DNA of 10,640 bases, taken from Desulfobacterales bacterium. GTDB taxonomy: Bacteria; Desulfobacterota; Desulfobacteria; Desulfobacterales; Desulfobacteraceae. How positions within the stretch are numbered: the stretch's first letter is position 1; the number at the start of each line of letters is the position of its first letter. This document shows positions 1-6,938 of this stretch, piece after piece. The translations under genes and the position numbers were made by a program. The stretch lies in assembly GCA_022361135.1 (NCBI GenBank), contig JAKSBM010000840.1, positions 1 to 10,640 on the forward strand, in the 5' to 3' direction. The notes beneath the pieces are model-generated. The model was not told the origin of the DNA. It searched no databases and was given only the letters and a program-made list of their open reading frames with translations.

Positions 1-190
1 GGAAGCCATGGGGGTCAGCCGGAGTGAAAAAAAGAAGGGATCGGCAAATCGAGCCCTGCCGCGGTGGGAAAAAAAGAGTGTTTACAAATTCACCCAAAAC
101 CTGTAGTTACCATCTTCTTTCGAAATTGCCCCCGGAGCTTAAACATCCCCCGGACCCAAATAAACGACCTTTAATTTCAAGAAGATAGAC

Positions 191-853
191 ATGAACGAAT
201 ACATCCTTGCCGCCCTCTTCTGGAGCCTGGGCGGCTTTGTGAACGGGGGGGCCGGCTTTGGGGCCGCCCTCATTGCCCTGTCCATGAACTTCCAAACCGG
301 AATGACCTATCGGAAATATGCGGACTGGGGCAGACTTTATCCCCTGATCCTGGGCGCCTTCCCCGGAACCTTCCTGGGGGTGACCCTCATGAAAAAACTG
401 CCCGGGGAAAAACTCAAACTGGGCATGGGAATCTTCTTGATCACCTATTCCCTCTGGGGCCTTTTTTTCCAGGGCCGGGTCAAGGTGAAGGTTTCCAAAT
501 ATTGGGGGCTCCTGGCGGGTTGCTGTTCCTCGGCCATCGGGACCTCATTCGGCATGGGGGGACCGCCCACCATTGTCTACACCTCCCTGACGGGCTGGTC
601 CCGGGACCAGATCAAGGCGGCCATCGGCACATTCTTCATGTGCGCCGGCATCATCATGGTCACGGCCCAGACCCTGAGCGGCCTCCAAAGTAAAGCATCG
701 GTGGGCCTGGCCCTGGTGTCCATTCCCTCCAGTGTATTGGGGGGATGGCTGGGAATCCGGGTTTCCCGCCACATCGGGGAATTTTCCTACCGCCGGATTC
801 TCTTCACCCTGCTGGCGGCCATGGGCGGCTTCATCCTCTACCGGGCTCTGTAA
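191..853 (+). CDS. TauE/SafE family sulfite/organosulfonate exporter-like membrane protein
   Basis: Predicted inner-membrane permease of the TauE/SafE (DUF81) family. Members are linked to export of sulfite, sulfoacetate or other anions, or to uptake of small sulfur compounds; the substrate cannot be read from this sequence. The 220-residue protein is nearly all hydrophobic helices with few charged loops (about 33-50, 66-77 and 94-104). It carries the family's duplicated glycine-rich signatures: GGAGFGAAL at residues 19-27 in the first half and GTSFGMGGPP at 117-126 in the second half. It is slightly shorter than the usual 240-260 residues, but both repeats and the C-terminal helix are present, so it looks complete. 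The ATG at 191 begins directly with the first helix; upstream there is only a weak AGAAG Shine-Dalgarno. It stands alone and converges on the cobalamin operon. A sulfur-anion role would suit a sulfate reducer, but that is inference. Confidence 0.85.
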   Translation: MNEYILAALFWSLGGFVNGGAGFGAALIALSMNFQTGMTYRKYADWGRLYPLILGAFPGTFLGVTLMKKLPGEKLKLGMGIFLITYSLWGLFFQGRVKVKVSKYWGLLAGCCSSAIGTSFGMGGPPTIVYTSLTGWSRDQIKAAIGTFFMCAGIIMVTAQTLSGLQSKASVGLALVSIPSSVLGGWLGIRVSRHIGEFSYRRILFTLLAAMGGFILYRAL

Positions 854-857
854 TCCT

Positions 858-884
858 TCCCCGGCCAAGGTCCCTGGCCGGGTG
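858..884. terminator. Hairpin between convergent genes, possible bidirectional terminator
   Basis: A perfect 8-bp stem (CCCGGCCA at 860-867 with TGGCCGGG at 875-882) and a 7-nt loop fill the 38-nt gap between the stop of the TauE-like gene and the stop of the convergent MetE-like gene. The location suits a shared terminator. There is no clean U-tract on either side, so its strength as an intrinsic terminator is uncertain. Confidence 0.45.
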
Positions 885-891
885 CACCCTT

Positions 892-1953
892 TCATTGGCT
901 GCGGAGCCGCTGTGAAAGATCCCGGGTCAGGGTCAACACCCGCAGGGCCTCTTCCTTGCTCCGGGTTCCCAGGCCGCAGGCCGGGGTGATCACCGATTGT
1001 TTCATGAGCATTGCCCGGTCCAGCCCCAGGTCGCACAGTGCCTGGACATGGCCGTGGAAATCCGCTTCCATATCCGCCACACGGGCCCGGGCGATGTCCT
1101 CCCCATTGGCCGTGGGCACCATGCCCCAGGCCAGGCAACCGCCCCCTTCCACAAATTTTTTCAATTCATCCCCATACAAGAGAAGCCGGTCAAAATAGGC
1201 AGATGCATCAAAATTAATGAGATCGGCACCGGATTCCATGACCATCCCCCAATCGGTGTTGCCGCACACATGGATACCGGCAATGCCCCCCTGACCATGG
1301 ATGGCATCAATGACCTGGGCCAGGCTTTCCACCACTTCCCCCCGCCCCACCCCGATGAAGGCCGAGGAACCGAATCCGGCCAGGCCGGGCTCGTCGATGA
1401 AAAGGATCACGGGCAAATTTAATTTTTCCCTGAAATACTTCACCTGCCAGGCGGCCCGGGCCGCCAAAAGCCCGGTGACGGCCTCCCGCTGCTGGAGGTC
1501 AAAATAAAGGGCCCTGCCCGCCATGTCCTTGGCCCCCACGGCCTGGGTAAAGGGGCCCACCACCTGTCCCTTCACAGCCAAGGGAGGAGATGGGGCATTT
1601 TCCACGGCCCGAACCAGGGCAAAAATCCCCTTGGCCGTATCCGGCCCCAGGGCAAAGGCATGGGCACCGCCGGCCAGCAGCTGTTCATAAAAGGCAAGCT
1701 GATCTGAATCATACCCCGCCGTATCCACATCCACACGCACCTTATCCTTCTCCAGGGAAAGGCCGGGCAATCCCAGGATGAACTGCTGCATCATCCCCTC
1801 CTGGGGAAAGACGGGCAACTGGGGCCAGACCGGATAATCCGGGGTATATTCCATGACCAGGTCAAGGGCCCGGTCGTGGTCATCATGGGGGAAACTGCCC
1901 ACCAGCATGGGGCGGCAGCTGGGATGGAAATCCATCTGGGTCGGGGTCGCCAT
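892..1953 (-). CDS. MetE C-terminal-like (UROD/MetE superfamily) zinc methyltransferase, putative core methionine synthase
   Basis: A 353-residue stand-alone barrel of the cobalamin-independent methionine synthase/UROD superfamily. It lacks the duplicated N-terminal half of full MetE (about 750 residues). Visible signatures are IDEPG at 186-190, matching the MetE QIDEPA motif; HVC at 228-230, matching the zinc ligands His-x-Cys; FDAS at 248-251, where MetE has its zinc-ligand Glu but this protein appears to have Asp249; and TPACGLGTR at 323-331, carrying the last Cys ligand (Cys326) in the MetE CGL-TR context. It should therefore bind zinc and activate a thiol for methyl transfer. Known short core-MetE proteins of archaea and some anaerobes take the methyl group from a methylcorrinoid rather than methyl-folate. 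The ATG at 1953 has an ideal AAGGAGG that overlaps the stop of the adenosyltransferase gene, so the two are tightly coupled behind the riboswitch. Alternative: a methyltransferase for another thiol such as coenzyme M or a methylated substrate. Confidence 0.8.
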   Translation of the reverse strand: MATPTQMDFHPSCRPMLVGSFPHDDHDRALDLVMEYTPDYPVWPQLPVFPQEGMMQQFILGLPGLSLEKDKVRVDVDTAGYDSDQLAFYEQLLAGGAHAFALGPDTAKGIFALVRAVENAPSPPLAVKGQVVGPFTQAVGAKDMAGRALYFDLQQREAVTGLLAARAAWQVKYFREKLNLPVILFIDEPGLAGFGSSAFIGVGRGEVVESLAQVIDAIHGQGGIAGIHVCGNTDWGMVMESGADLINFDASAYFDRLLLYGDELKKFVEGGGCLAWGMVPTANGEDIARARVADMEADFHGHVQALCDLGLDRAMLMKQSVITPACGLGTRSKEEALRVLTLTRDLSQRLRSQ

Positions 1954-1962
1954 GGCGCCTCC

Positions 1963-2538
1963 TTAAAATTCAATTCCTTTTCGGGCCGGAATCCCCTCCC
2001 GGAAGGGATGTTTGACCTCGTTGATCACAGAGGCGTAGTCCGCCTCGGCCGTCACCGCATCCGGGCAGGCATAGCCGGTGAGGACCAATTCCAGATCATC
2101 CCTTTTTCCCCGGATCAAGTCAACAATGTCCCCGAAGGAGAAGGGGGGATCGGCCGGAGAAAACAGGGGGACATTAAGGATTTCATCGCAGACCAAGAGT
2201 TGAACCGACCGGGATGGGCTTCCATTGGCAGGGGACGGGGCACAATGGCTAAGGACATATTCCAAACCGGCAATGGCATGGCTGCGGTGGCGGGCATTGC
2301 TTTGCTTTTGGGGATGGACCCATCCATGGCGACCCGGGGAATAATAGGTCACACGGGGCAGGTGTTTGAGGATGTTCACCTCATGGCTTTGGTCGGCCTT
2401 CATGAATTGAACAAAGGTCACCGCCAACCCGGAACCGGCGGCCCGGATGGCCATGCCAACGGCGGCCGAGGTCTTTCCCTTTCCATTTCCGGAGATGATG
2501 TGCGTCAGGCCAAGGCCTGAAGAAGAGAGTTCGGACAT
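1963..2538 (-). CDS. cobO: Cob(I)yrinic acid a,c-diamide / cob(I)alamin adenosyltransferase (BtuR/CobO/CobA type)
   Basis: ATP:corrinoid adenosyltransferase that attaches the 5'-deoxyadenosyl group of ATP to reduced Co(I) corrinoids in cobalamin synthesis or salvage; cytoplasmic. The 191-residue length is typical. The Walker A loop is GNGKGKTS at residues 17-24. A DEI acidic motif (118-120) ends the central strand, followed by LVLTGYACPD (151-160; LTGR..AP in most relatives). The C terminus has the family hallmark KHPFREGIPARKGIEF at 176-191. The ATG at 2538 has AAGGA seven bases upstream. The gene lies immediately downstream of a cobalamin riboswitch and 9 nt upstream of the MetE-like gene, so its expression should respond to the cellular cobalamin pool. 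Family membership is clear. The symbol could equally be btuR or cobA, because the preferred substrate (early intermediate or complete cobalamin) cannot be told from sequence. Confidence 0.93.
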   Translation of the reverse strand: MSELSSSGLGLTHIISGNGKGKTSAAVGMAIRAAGSGLAVTFVQFMKADQSHEVNILKHLPRVTYYSPGRHGWVHPQKQSNARHRSHAIAGLEYVLSHCAPSPANGSPSRSVQLLVCDEILNVPLFSPADPPFSFGDIVDLIRGKRDDLELVLTGYACPDAVTAEADYASVINEVKHPFREGIPARKGIEF

Positions 2539-2555
2539 TCCACGATCCTTATGAT

Positions 2556-2640
2556 GGGTTCCACCAAGTCATCCGACTGTAACGGTTGCGGGCCAGTGCG
2601 GGAGTTTCACCCGGCTTCCCTTGCTGGAACAGGTTGGTAT
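2556..2640 (-). promoter_or_regulatory. Cobalamin riboswitch, compact Cbl-II-like form
   Basis: Read on the minus strand, the leader carries conserved cobalamin-aptamer elements in order. The AGGGAA box is at 2621-2616. A GGGTGAAACTCCC hairpin (CGGG 2613-2610 with CCCG 2602-2599, loop TGAAACT) follows. Then comes a GCACTGGCCCGCAAC segment, and finally a short CCG-TTACAGT-CGG hairpin (2585-2573) leading into the GATGACTTGGTGG B12-box-like end. A closing helix pairs GTTCCA-G-CAAG (2630-2620) with CTTG-G-TGGAAC (2568-2558), ten pairs with one G-G mismatch. Loop triplets ACT and AGT of the two hairpins could make the usual kissing contact. The large peripheral arms of the roughly 200-nt Cbl-I class are missing, so it resembles the roughly 80-nt Cbl-II class. 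It ends about 10 nt before the AAGGA site of the adenosyltransferase gene, which favours translational control. Confidence 0.85.
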
Positions 2641-2662
2641 ATAGAACAAATACGTTCTTCCC

Positions 2663-2691
2663 TGTCTACCCCCGGCGTCCCGTCCTGTCAA
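2663..2691 (-). promoter_or_regulatory. Promoter of the riboswitch-adenosyltransferase-MetE-like operon
   Basis: On the minus strand a perfect -35 box TTGACA (2691-2686) is followed after 17 bp by TAGACA (2668-2663), a weak -10. Transcription would begin near 2656, about 25 nt before the riboswitch closing helix, which is the expected arrangement. The near-consensus -35 and exact spacing make this the best candidate. Confidence 0.55.
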
Positions 2692-2700
2692 GGCATAACC

Positions 2701-2738
2701 CAGCCCCATCCATGGTGGGGGCTTTTACAATGGGGCTG
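2701..2738. repeat. 9-bp inverted repeat between two divergent promoters
   Basis: CAGCCCCAT (2701-2709) and ATGGGGCTG (2730-2738) are perfect inverted copies around a 20-nt centre. A competing hairpin pairs AGCCCC (2702-2707) with GGGGCT about ten bases on, capped by CCATGG. The right arm sits between the -35 and -10 of the efpL promoter and the left arm lies just upstream of the -35 of the opposite operon. It could be an operator for a dimeric regulator or a leftover terminator; no known operator consensus was recognised. Confidence 0.4.
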
Positions 2739-2751
2739 CAAATGGTATGAA
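2724..2751 (+). promoter_or_regulatory. Promoter of efpL, extended -10 type
   Basis: TTTACA (2724-2729), a 16-bp spacer and TATGAA (2746-2751), with TG one base before the -10 (TGgTATGAA), form an extended -10 promoter. Predicted start is near 2758, about 30 nt before the efpL ATG at 2789. The upstream in-frame ATG at 2747 lies inside the -10 box and so could not be in this transcript. Confidence 0.55.
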
Positions 2752-2788
2752 TGAATTTTTAATCCCCAACTTCCGGAGCATACAGAAA

Positions 2789-3355
2789 ATGCCAAAAGCA
2801 TGTGATTTAAAAAAGGGCAACGTGGTTGAAATCAACGGCGAAGCATACATGGTCAAACATATCGATGTCAGAACCCCTTCGGCCCGGGGTGCTGTCACCC
2901 TGTACAAGGTTCGTTTCAACAATATTAAAACCAAACAGAAATACGAAGAATCATACAAGGGCAACGACATGCTCGACGATGTGGATCTCCAGAGAAAGCC
3001 GGTGCAATACCTCTACCCGGACGGGGATTTCCACGTTTTCATGGACAGTGTGGAATATGCCCAATACCTGGTGGCCGCCGATGCCATTGAGGAAGAAATG
3101 GTCTGGATCACCGACGGCATGGAAGACATTGTGGGCCTGATCATCGAAGAAAACATGGTGGCCGTTGAAATCCCCTCCAGCCTTTCCTTTGAAATCGTGG
3201 AAACCGCCCCGGGAATCAAGGGGGCTTCGGCCACGGCCCGGACCAAGCCCGCTACCCTTTCCAACGGGGTGGAGGTCCAGGTCCCGGAGTATTTGGAAAT
3301 CGGAGAGATGATCAAGGTGAACACCGAAACCCGGAAGTACATGTCCCGGGCCTGA
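2789..3355 (+). CDS. yeiP: Elongation factor P-like protein EfpL (YeiP)
   Basis: Three-domain EF-P paralogue that binds the ribosome between the P and E sites and helps translation through polyproline and other difficult motifs. The 188-residue protein matches the length of E. coli YeiP (190) and aligns throughout: MPKACDLKKG at the N terminus, the KOW-like domain with IDVRTPSARGAVTLYK at 25-40, and the highly conserved ETAPGIKGASATARTKPATL at 138-157 with VPEYLEIGE after it. The tip of the domain I loop is Arg33 in SARG, as in EfpL, where classical EF-P has a modified Lys; this separates it from EF-P proper. The start at 2789 is preferred over the ATG at 2747 because family members begin MPRA/MPKA, a GGAG lies ten bases upstream, and the earlier ATG overlaps the promoter. 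It is monocistronic, divergent from the cobalamin operon, and ends at a strong terminator. Confidence 0.93.
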   Translation: MPKACDLKKGNVVEINGEAYMVKHIDVRTPSARGAVTLYKVRFNNIKTKQKYEESYKGNDMLDDVDLQRKPVQYLYPDGDFHVFMDSVEYAQYLVAADAIEEEMVWITDGMEDIVGLIIEENMVAVEIPSSLSFEIVETAPGIKGASATARTKPATLSNGVEVQVPEYLEIGEMIKVNTETRKYMSRA

Positions 3356-3380
3356 TCCCACCGTTCCTTCAGCAGATACC

Positions 3381-3421
3381 AAAAGCCCGGTGCCGCAATG
3401 GCACCGGGCTTTATTTTTTTC
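3381..3421 (+). terminator. Intrinsic terminator of efpL, possibly bidirectional
   Basis: A perfect 13-bp stem (3382-3394 with 3400-3412, AAAGCCCGGTGCC and its complement) with loop GCAAT is followed by ATTTTTTT on the plus strand, 26 nt after the efpL stop. On the minus strand the same hairpin ends in TTTTGG, so it may also stop transcripts of the convergent metallophosphoesterase gene, though less well. Confidence 0.95.
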
Positions 3422-3437
3422 ACCATGGGGTTCCGAT

Positions 3438-4898
3438 TCAGGGCAGGACCGTCACCGGTATCTTCACCCTTTCCTCAAGGACCATATCCCCCAAACCGTC
3501 CCGGGCCGGATAGGTCAACTTCAACCCCATTGGAATTCCGGTTTCGGGGACATTCCCCCGGCCGCTCCGGGCCAGGACACCGGTCCAGAGCCGCTTGAAT
3601 TCCAGACATCTGAAATCCGGGCTGTACTTGGCGCAGGCGGGCTTCACCGTTGAGGTGTTGGAACTGGCAATGTTGGCCCCGGGCTTGAGCCAGGCCCGGG
3701 TTTTGCCCGGAGGCCCCTGGAAGGTACCGGGCTCAAACCCGGCCTGTTTCCAGCTTACCCCGGCTTCCGGTTCCAGGGAAATTTCAAAATCCACGGCCAC
3801 ATCCACGGGGTTTCCCATGGCCGTCAGGCTCAATGCAGCCGGATTTATCCCATCTTCATCCACGGGATTTCCCGCCTTGAGATATACCGTTTGTTGCCCC
3901 AATTGCCGGGCGGCATTGGCCAGGATGATATTCAAATTCTGGACCCGGTCCATGTCGTAGCGGGGGGTAAAATCGGCCTTGGCCTTGGCCCCCACGGGGA
4001 TCAATTGCCAGGATGCACGGCCGTCATCGTCCAGGGTAAGGCGGGTGACGTGCCACCAGCCCCCGGCCCGGGCGTTGCCCGGCTTCACGGATCCCCCCGT
4101 GGCCCCCACCACCATGTATTGAATTCCGTCCCAGGCCATATCCTTCTGGTCGTAGTGGGTGTGCCCGGCCAGGACCAATTTGGTGTTGTACCGGGCCAAA
4201 AGCGCATGGACCGGCTGCCAGGAAGCGGCATTGTACCAGAGGGGCTGGTGGGTGAAGACAATGACCCCCTTGGAGGTGTCGGCCTTTTTCAGATCCGCCT
4301 CCAGCCAGTCCAGCTGGGCGGCGCCGATGCGGGCCAGCCAGATATTCCCCCACCGGGGATCGCTGCGCAATTGATCGTGGGAGTAGAGGGCCACGAAATG
4401 ATAGCCCTGGACGTCAAAGCTATAGTAGAGGGCCTCCGCCACCCGGGGATTCTCCCGGACGTAGAGGGCCTGGAAATCCTTTTCCCGGGACCGGTCCGAG
4501 GAATTCTGGACCCATTCCAAGGGATTGACATCGTGGTCCCCCGGGGTGAGGAACCATTTGGGCCGGCTTTGGGAATCCAGGCGATCCAGGATGGCTGTCC
4601 CCCTGGCAAAATCCCCGGCCCGTTTTTCCGGAGTCTGGGCACTCTCCGTGAAATCCCCCATGTGGAGGACCAGATCCATGGGGCCGGCCTGGTTCAAGGC
4701 GTCCACACCGGCGGCCATGGCCTTGTAGGCGCCATCCAGATTCCGGTCAAACTCCGGGGTTCCCACCCGGCCCCGGACTCCGAACTGGTCCCCGATGATG
4801 CCCATGCGAACCCCGGCCCAGGCCGTGGCGGAACCGGCAATAATGACCCAAAAAACCACCAGGACATGGACCCTGTATTTTCTCCATTTTTCTTCCAT
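3438..4898 (-). CDS. Secreted calcineurin-like metallophosphoesterase with C-terminal extension
   Basis: Predicted exported phosphoesterase of 486 residues. A signal peptide or anchor spans residues 1-29 (basic start, hydrophobic 10-22, ATAWA before the likely cut). The catalytic domain follows at about 30-300 with recognisable metallophosphoesterase blocks: GIIGDQFG 33-40, HMGDFTE 79-85, TPGDHD 118-123, FTHQPLW 215-221 and AGHTHYD 244-250. Two positions differ from the usual pattern: block I is D-Q-F instead of D-x-H, and block III is GDHD instead of GNHD. Residues 300-486 form an extra domain of unknown role, with predicted beta character and two cysteines (422, 431). The ATG at 4898 is chosen over the in-frame TTG at 4901 because AAGGA lies seven bases before it. 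It is last in a minus-strand gene series, 171 nt after the GT39 gene. The substrate is unknown; extracytoplasmic phosphomonoesters or nucleotides are possible. Confidence 0.8.
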   Translation of the reverse strand: MEEKWRKYRVHVLVVFWVIIAGSATAWAGVRMGIIGDQFGVRGRVGTPEFDRNLDGAYKAMAAGVDALNQAGPMDLVLHMGDFTESAQTPEKRAGDFARGTAILDRLDSQSRPKWFLTPGDHDVNPLEWVQNSSDRSREKDFQALYVRENPRVAEALYYSFDVQGYHFVALYSHDQLRSDPRWGNIWLARIGAAQLDWLEADLKKADTSKGVIVFTHQPLWYNAASWQPVHALLARYNTKLVLAGHTHYDQKDMAWDGIQYMVVGATGGSVKPGNARAGGWWHVTRLTLDDDGRASWQLIPVGAKAKADFTPRYDMDRVQNLNIILANAARQLGQQTVYLKAGNPVDEDGINPAALSLTAMGNPVDVAVDFEISLEPEAGVSWKQAGFEPGTFQGPPGKTRAWLKPGANIASSNTSTVKPACAKYSPDFRCLEFKRLWTGVLARSGRGNVPETGIPMGLKLTYPARDGLGDMVLEERVKIPVTVLP

Positions 4899-5069
4899 CA
4901 ATCTATCCTTCTCAACTGCGATTTATTTTTTAAAGCCCCAGCTTTACCAGCACCGGGGAACGGGGGCAAGGGGAATCACGCCGTTTGGATGTCCGGTTAA
5001 AGGCCACCCCCATGTAACACCCGCCTGGGCCGCCCTTTAGGCCAGGGCGTTGAATTGGAACCAATGGGT

Positions 5070-6842
5070 TTAATTTTTGGATTGAACCGATGGACTGCTC
5101 CCGGGTTCCAGGGCATACACATGGACCCGATTTTTGGAAAAAACCAACCGGGTATGATCCCGGAAAAATCCGGCCAGGCGTAACCCATCATCCTTGGGCC
5201 TGCTGGACAGCCAAAGCCGGGTGGGTCCCAAATCGATCACCAGGTGGGTGATCCCGAGGGTCCGTAATCGGTCCAGGGCCGCGTCGGAATCCATGGGCGC
5301 CCGTCCCCGGTAGAGGAGATCCCGAAGGTGGGTCCCCCGGGCATCTGGAACATAGGGGACATCCAAATAATAGCCCCGCCGCCCCAGGAGAATGGAATAG
5401 ACCCGGTCCCCCCCATCCAAATTTTCATTGAGCCAGACATGGGCGGGATGCTCCCGGCGAAAACGGGCCACATAGGCATCCCGGTCCAGTTCACCGGAGA
5501 GATAGGCCATGGGATCCACATATTGATACAGGGATAGCCCATATCCACTGCTGATCCAGATTCCCGACAAGGCAAAGGTTCCCAGTGCAAGGGCTGCCCC
5601 AATCCGACCCCACCGCCGTCCAAGGCGCCTTGATGGTGAGTCTTTTTCCCGGGCCTCCCCCACCGTCGCCTCTACCCTGTCCGGGATTTTCCCGGTCCAT
5701 CGTTTCCAGAGAAATGCCGCACCAAAAACAGAAAGCAGGCTCAGGTGGGGAACCACGGGCATGAGATAACGCACCCGCACCTCGGCCGTTCCCAGGGCCA
5801 GGAAAATATAGCCCCAGGCAATGGCCAGAAGCACGGCCACATGGGGCTTCCAGGCCCGGGGAAGGGTTGGCCAAAATACAATCAAGGGGAGAAAAAGCAA
5901 AAGAACGGGGGAGAGGCGACCGTCGAAATACTGGGGATCCCCGTCCCGGCCCTGGAGAAAAATCCGCAGGGGCAGAAGGGCGATGTCCAGGCCGGATTCT
6001 CCGTGGAGGTCCCGCCGGACGCTGATCCCCCGCCCCGGAAGCACCGCAGTCTCCCCCACCCCGGCCCGGGGACGTGTGGGGCCTCCCAAGGCCGAAACCA
6101 GAGATTGAATGGGTGCATCATAGAGGGGGTAGACCGGATTTCCCGTCCATGCGGCATTGCGGACCCCCGTGGGAGCATAGGCCAAGGCCAGGGTCATCAG
6201 GAAAACCAAGGCATGGCCCAGGGCCCGGCGGTTGAGCCGGGAGTTTGAATCCGGGTGCCGGACCAGGGCCAGGGGGATAAGGAAAAAAAGAAGGGCGGCC
6301 AGGATGAGACCATTGTATTTGATCCCCAGGGCCAGGCCGCAGAAAAGGCCGACCCATGCCGTATCCCGCCACCGGGAAAAGCCCCGGTCCCATGCCCGGA
6401 GCAGGGCCAGGGTGGCGGCCAGGGAAAAAAAAGCCAGGCCCAGGTCCACATAGGCGGTGGTGGACAATTTCATGACCACGGGGAGGGTCAAAAAGACCAA
6501 GGCGCCCCCCAGTCCCCAGACCCGGCCCAGTTCTTTTGCCAGATACCGGGCAATCAGCCCGGCCGTCCCCAAACCCAGGCCCAGGTGAATCCATTTGGGC
6601 AGGATATCATTGCCCCACTCCAGGGCCGCCCAATAGGCCAGGGTCATGTTCATGGGGTAATAGGACCAGGGCATGGCCGGCAATTCCACCATGGCCCCGG
6701 CCCGGGCATAGAGTTTGGCCACGGCCAGGTGGTGGACCAGGGCATCCCGACTCACCGGGGGCACCAGGGTCAGGAAAAACAAAAATCCCGCCACCAGCCC
6801 CAGGACGGTCCAGAGCACCCCCATTGCATGTCTTTGCTTCAT
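5070..6842 (-). CDS. Polytopic membrane glycosyltransferase, GT39/ArnT-like (GT-C fold)
   Basis: About 590 residues with roughly ten or more membrane helices in the N-terminal two thirds (from residue 9) and a soluble C-terminal domain (about 455-590). It fits the GT-C superfamily of lipid-phosphate-sugar-dependent glycosyltransferases (PMT/ArnT-like), which act on the periplasmic face. The first external loop has PPVSRDALVHHLAVAKLY (28-45), whose Asp33 is in the place of the catalytic acidic residue of the family. Also seen are TTAYVDLGLAFF (128-139), the KYNG helix end (175-178) and TGNPVYP (233-239), common in these proteins. The C-terminal part contains REHPAHVWLNENL and LGITHLVIDLG stretches typical of the family. 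The ATG at 6842 with GGGGAGGAT before it is preferred over an in-frame TTG at 6914 without a convincing ribosome site. It lies 97 nt after the MaoC-like gene. Acceptor and sugar are unknown; glycolipid, LPS or protein modification are all possible. Confidence 0.8.
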   Translation of the reverse strand: MKQRHAMGVLWTVLGLVAGFLFFLTLVPPVSRDALVHHLAVAKLYARAGAMVELPAMPWSYYPMNMTLAYWAALEWGNDILPKWIHLGLGLGTAGLIARYLAKELGRVWGLGGALVFLTLPVVMKLSTTAYVDLGLAFFSLAATLALLRAWDRGFSRWRDTAWVGLFCGLALGIKYNGLILAALLFFLIPLALVRHPDSNSRLNRRALGHALVFLMTLALAYAPTGVRNAAWTGNPVYPLYDAPIQSLVSALGGPTRPRAGVGETAVLPGRGISVRRDLHGESGLDIALLPLRIFLQGRDGDPQYFDGRLSPVLLLFLPLIVFWPTLPRAWKPHVAVLLAIAWGYIFLALGTAEVRVRYLMPVVPHLSLLSVFGAAFLWKRWTGKIPDRVEATVGEAREKDSPSRRLGRRWGRIGAALALGTFALSGIWISSGYGLSLYQYVDPMAYLSGELDRDAYVARFRREHPAHVWLNENLDGGDRVYSILLGRRGYYLDVPYVPDARGTHLRDLLYRGRAPMDSDAALDRLRTLGITHLVIDLGPTRLWLSSRPKDDGLRLAGFFRDHTRLVFSKNRVHVYALEPGSSPSVQSKN

Positions 6843-6938
6843 ATCCTCCCCTGCCGGCCACACCAGCTGGATCGATTCCCAGGATTTGGGTTTTCCCACC
6901 GGCCGGACTCCCAATCCCCGGGCCGGCGGGGCCAGACC

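Noticed and set aside
81..109. TTTACA-17-TAGTTA as a promoter for the TauE-like gene
   Set aside because: The -10 match is poor (about two of six) and nothing else supports it. The 190 nt before the gene hold no ORF or hairpin I can support.
2747..2788. Upstream start of efpL adding 14 residues
   Set aside because: The ATG lies within the predicted -10 box, has no ribosome site, and the added residues are absent from EfpL/YeiP proteins.
3891..5000. 369-codon open frame on the plus strand opposite the metallophosphoesterase gene
   Set aside because: Composition is low-complexity Gly/Pro/His/Gln/Val without family motifs, and the opposite strand encodes a clear metallophosphoesterase. It reflects the GGC/CCC-rich codon use of the real gene.
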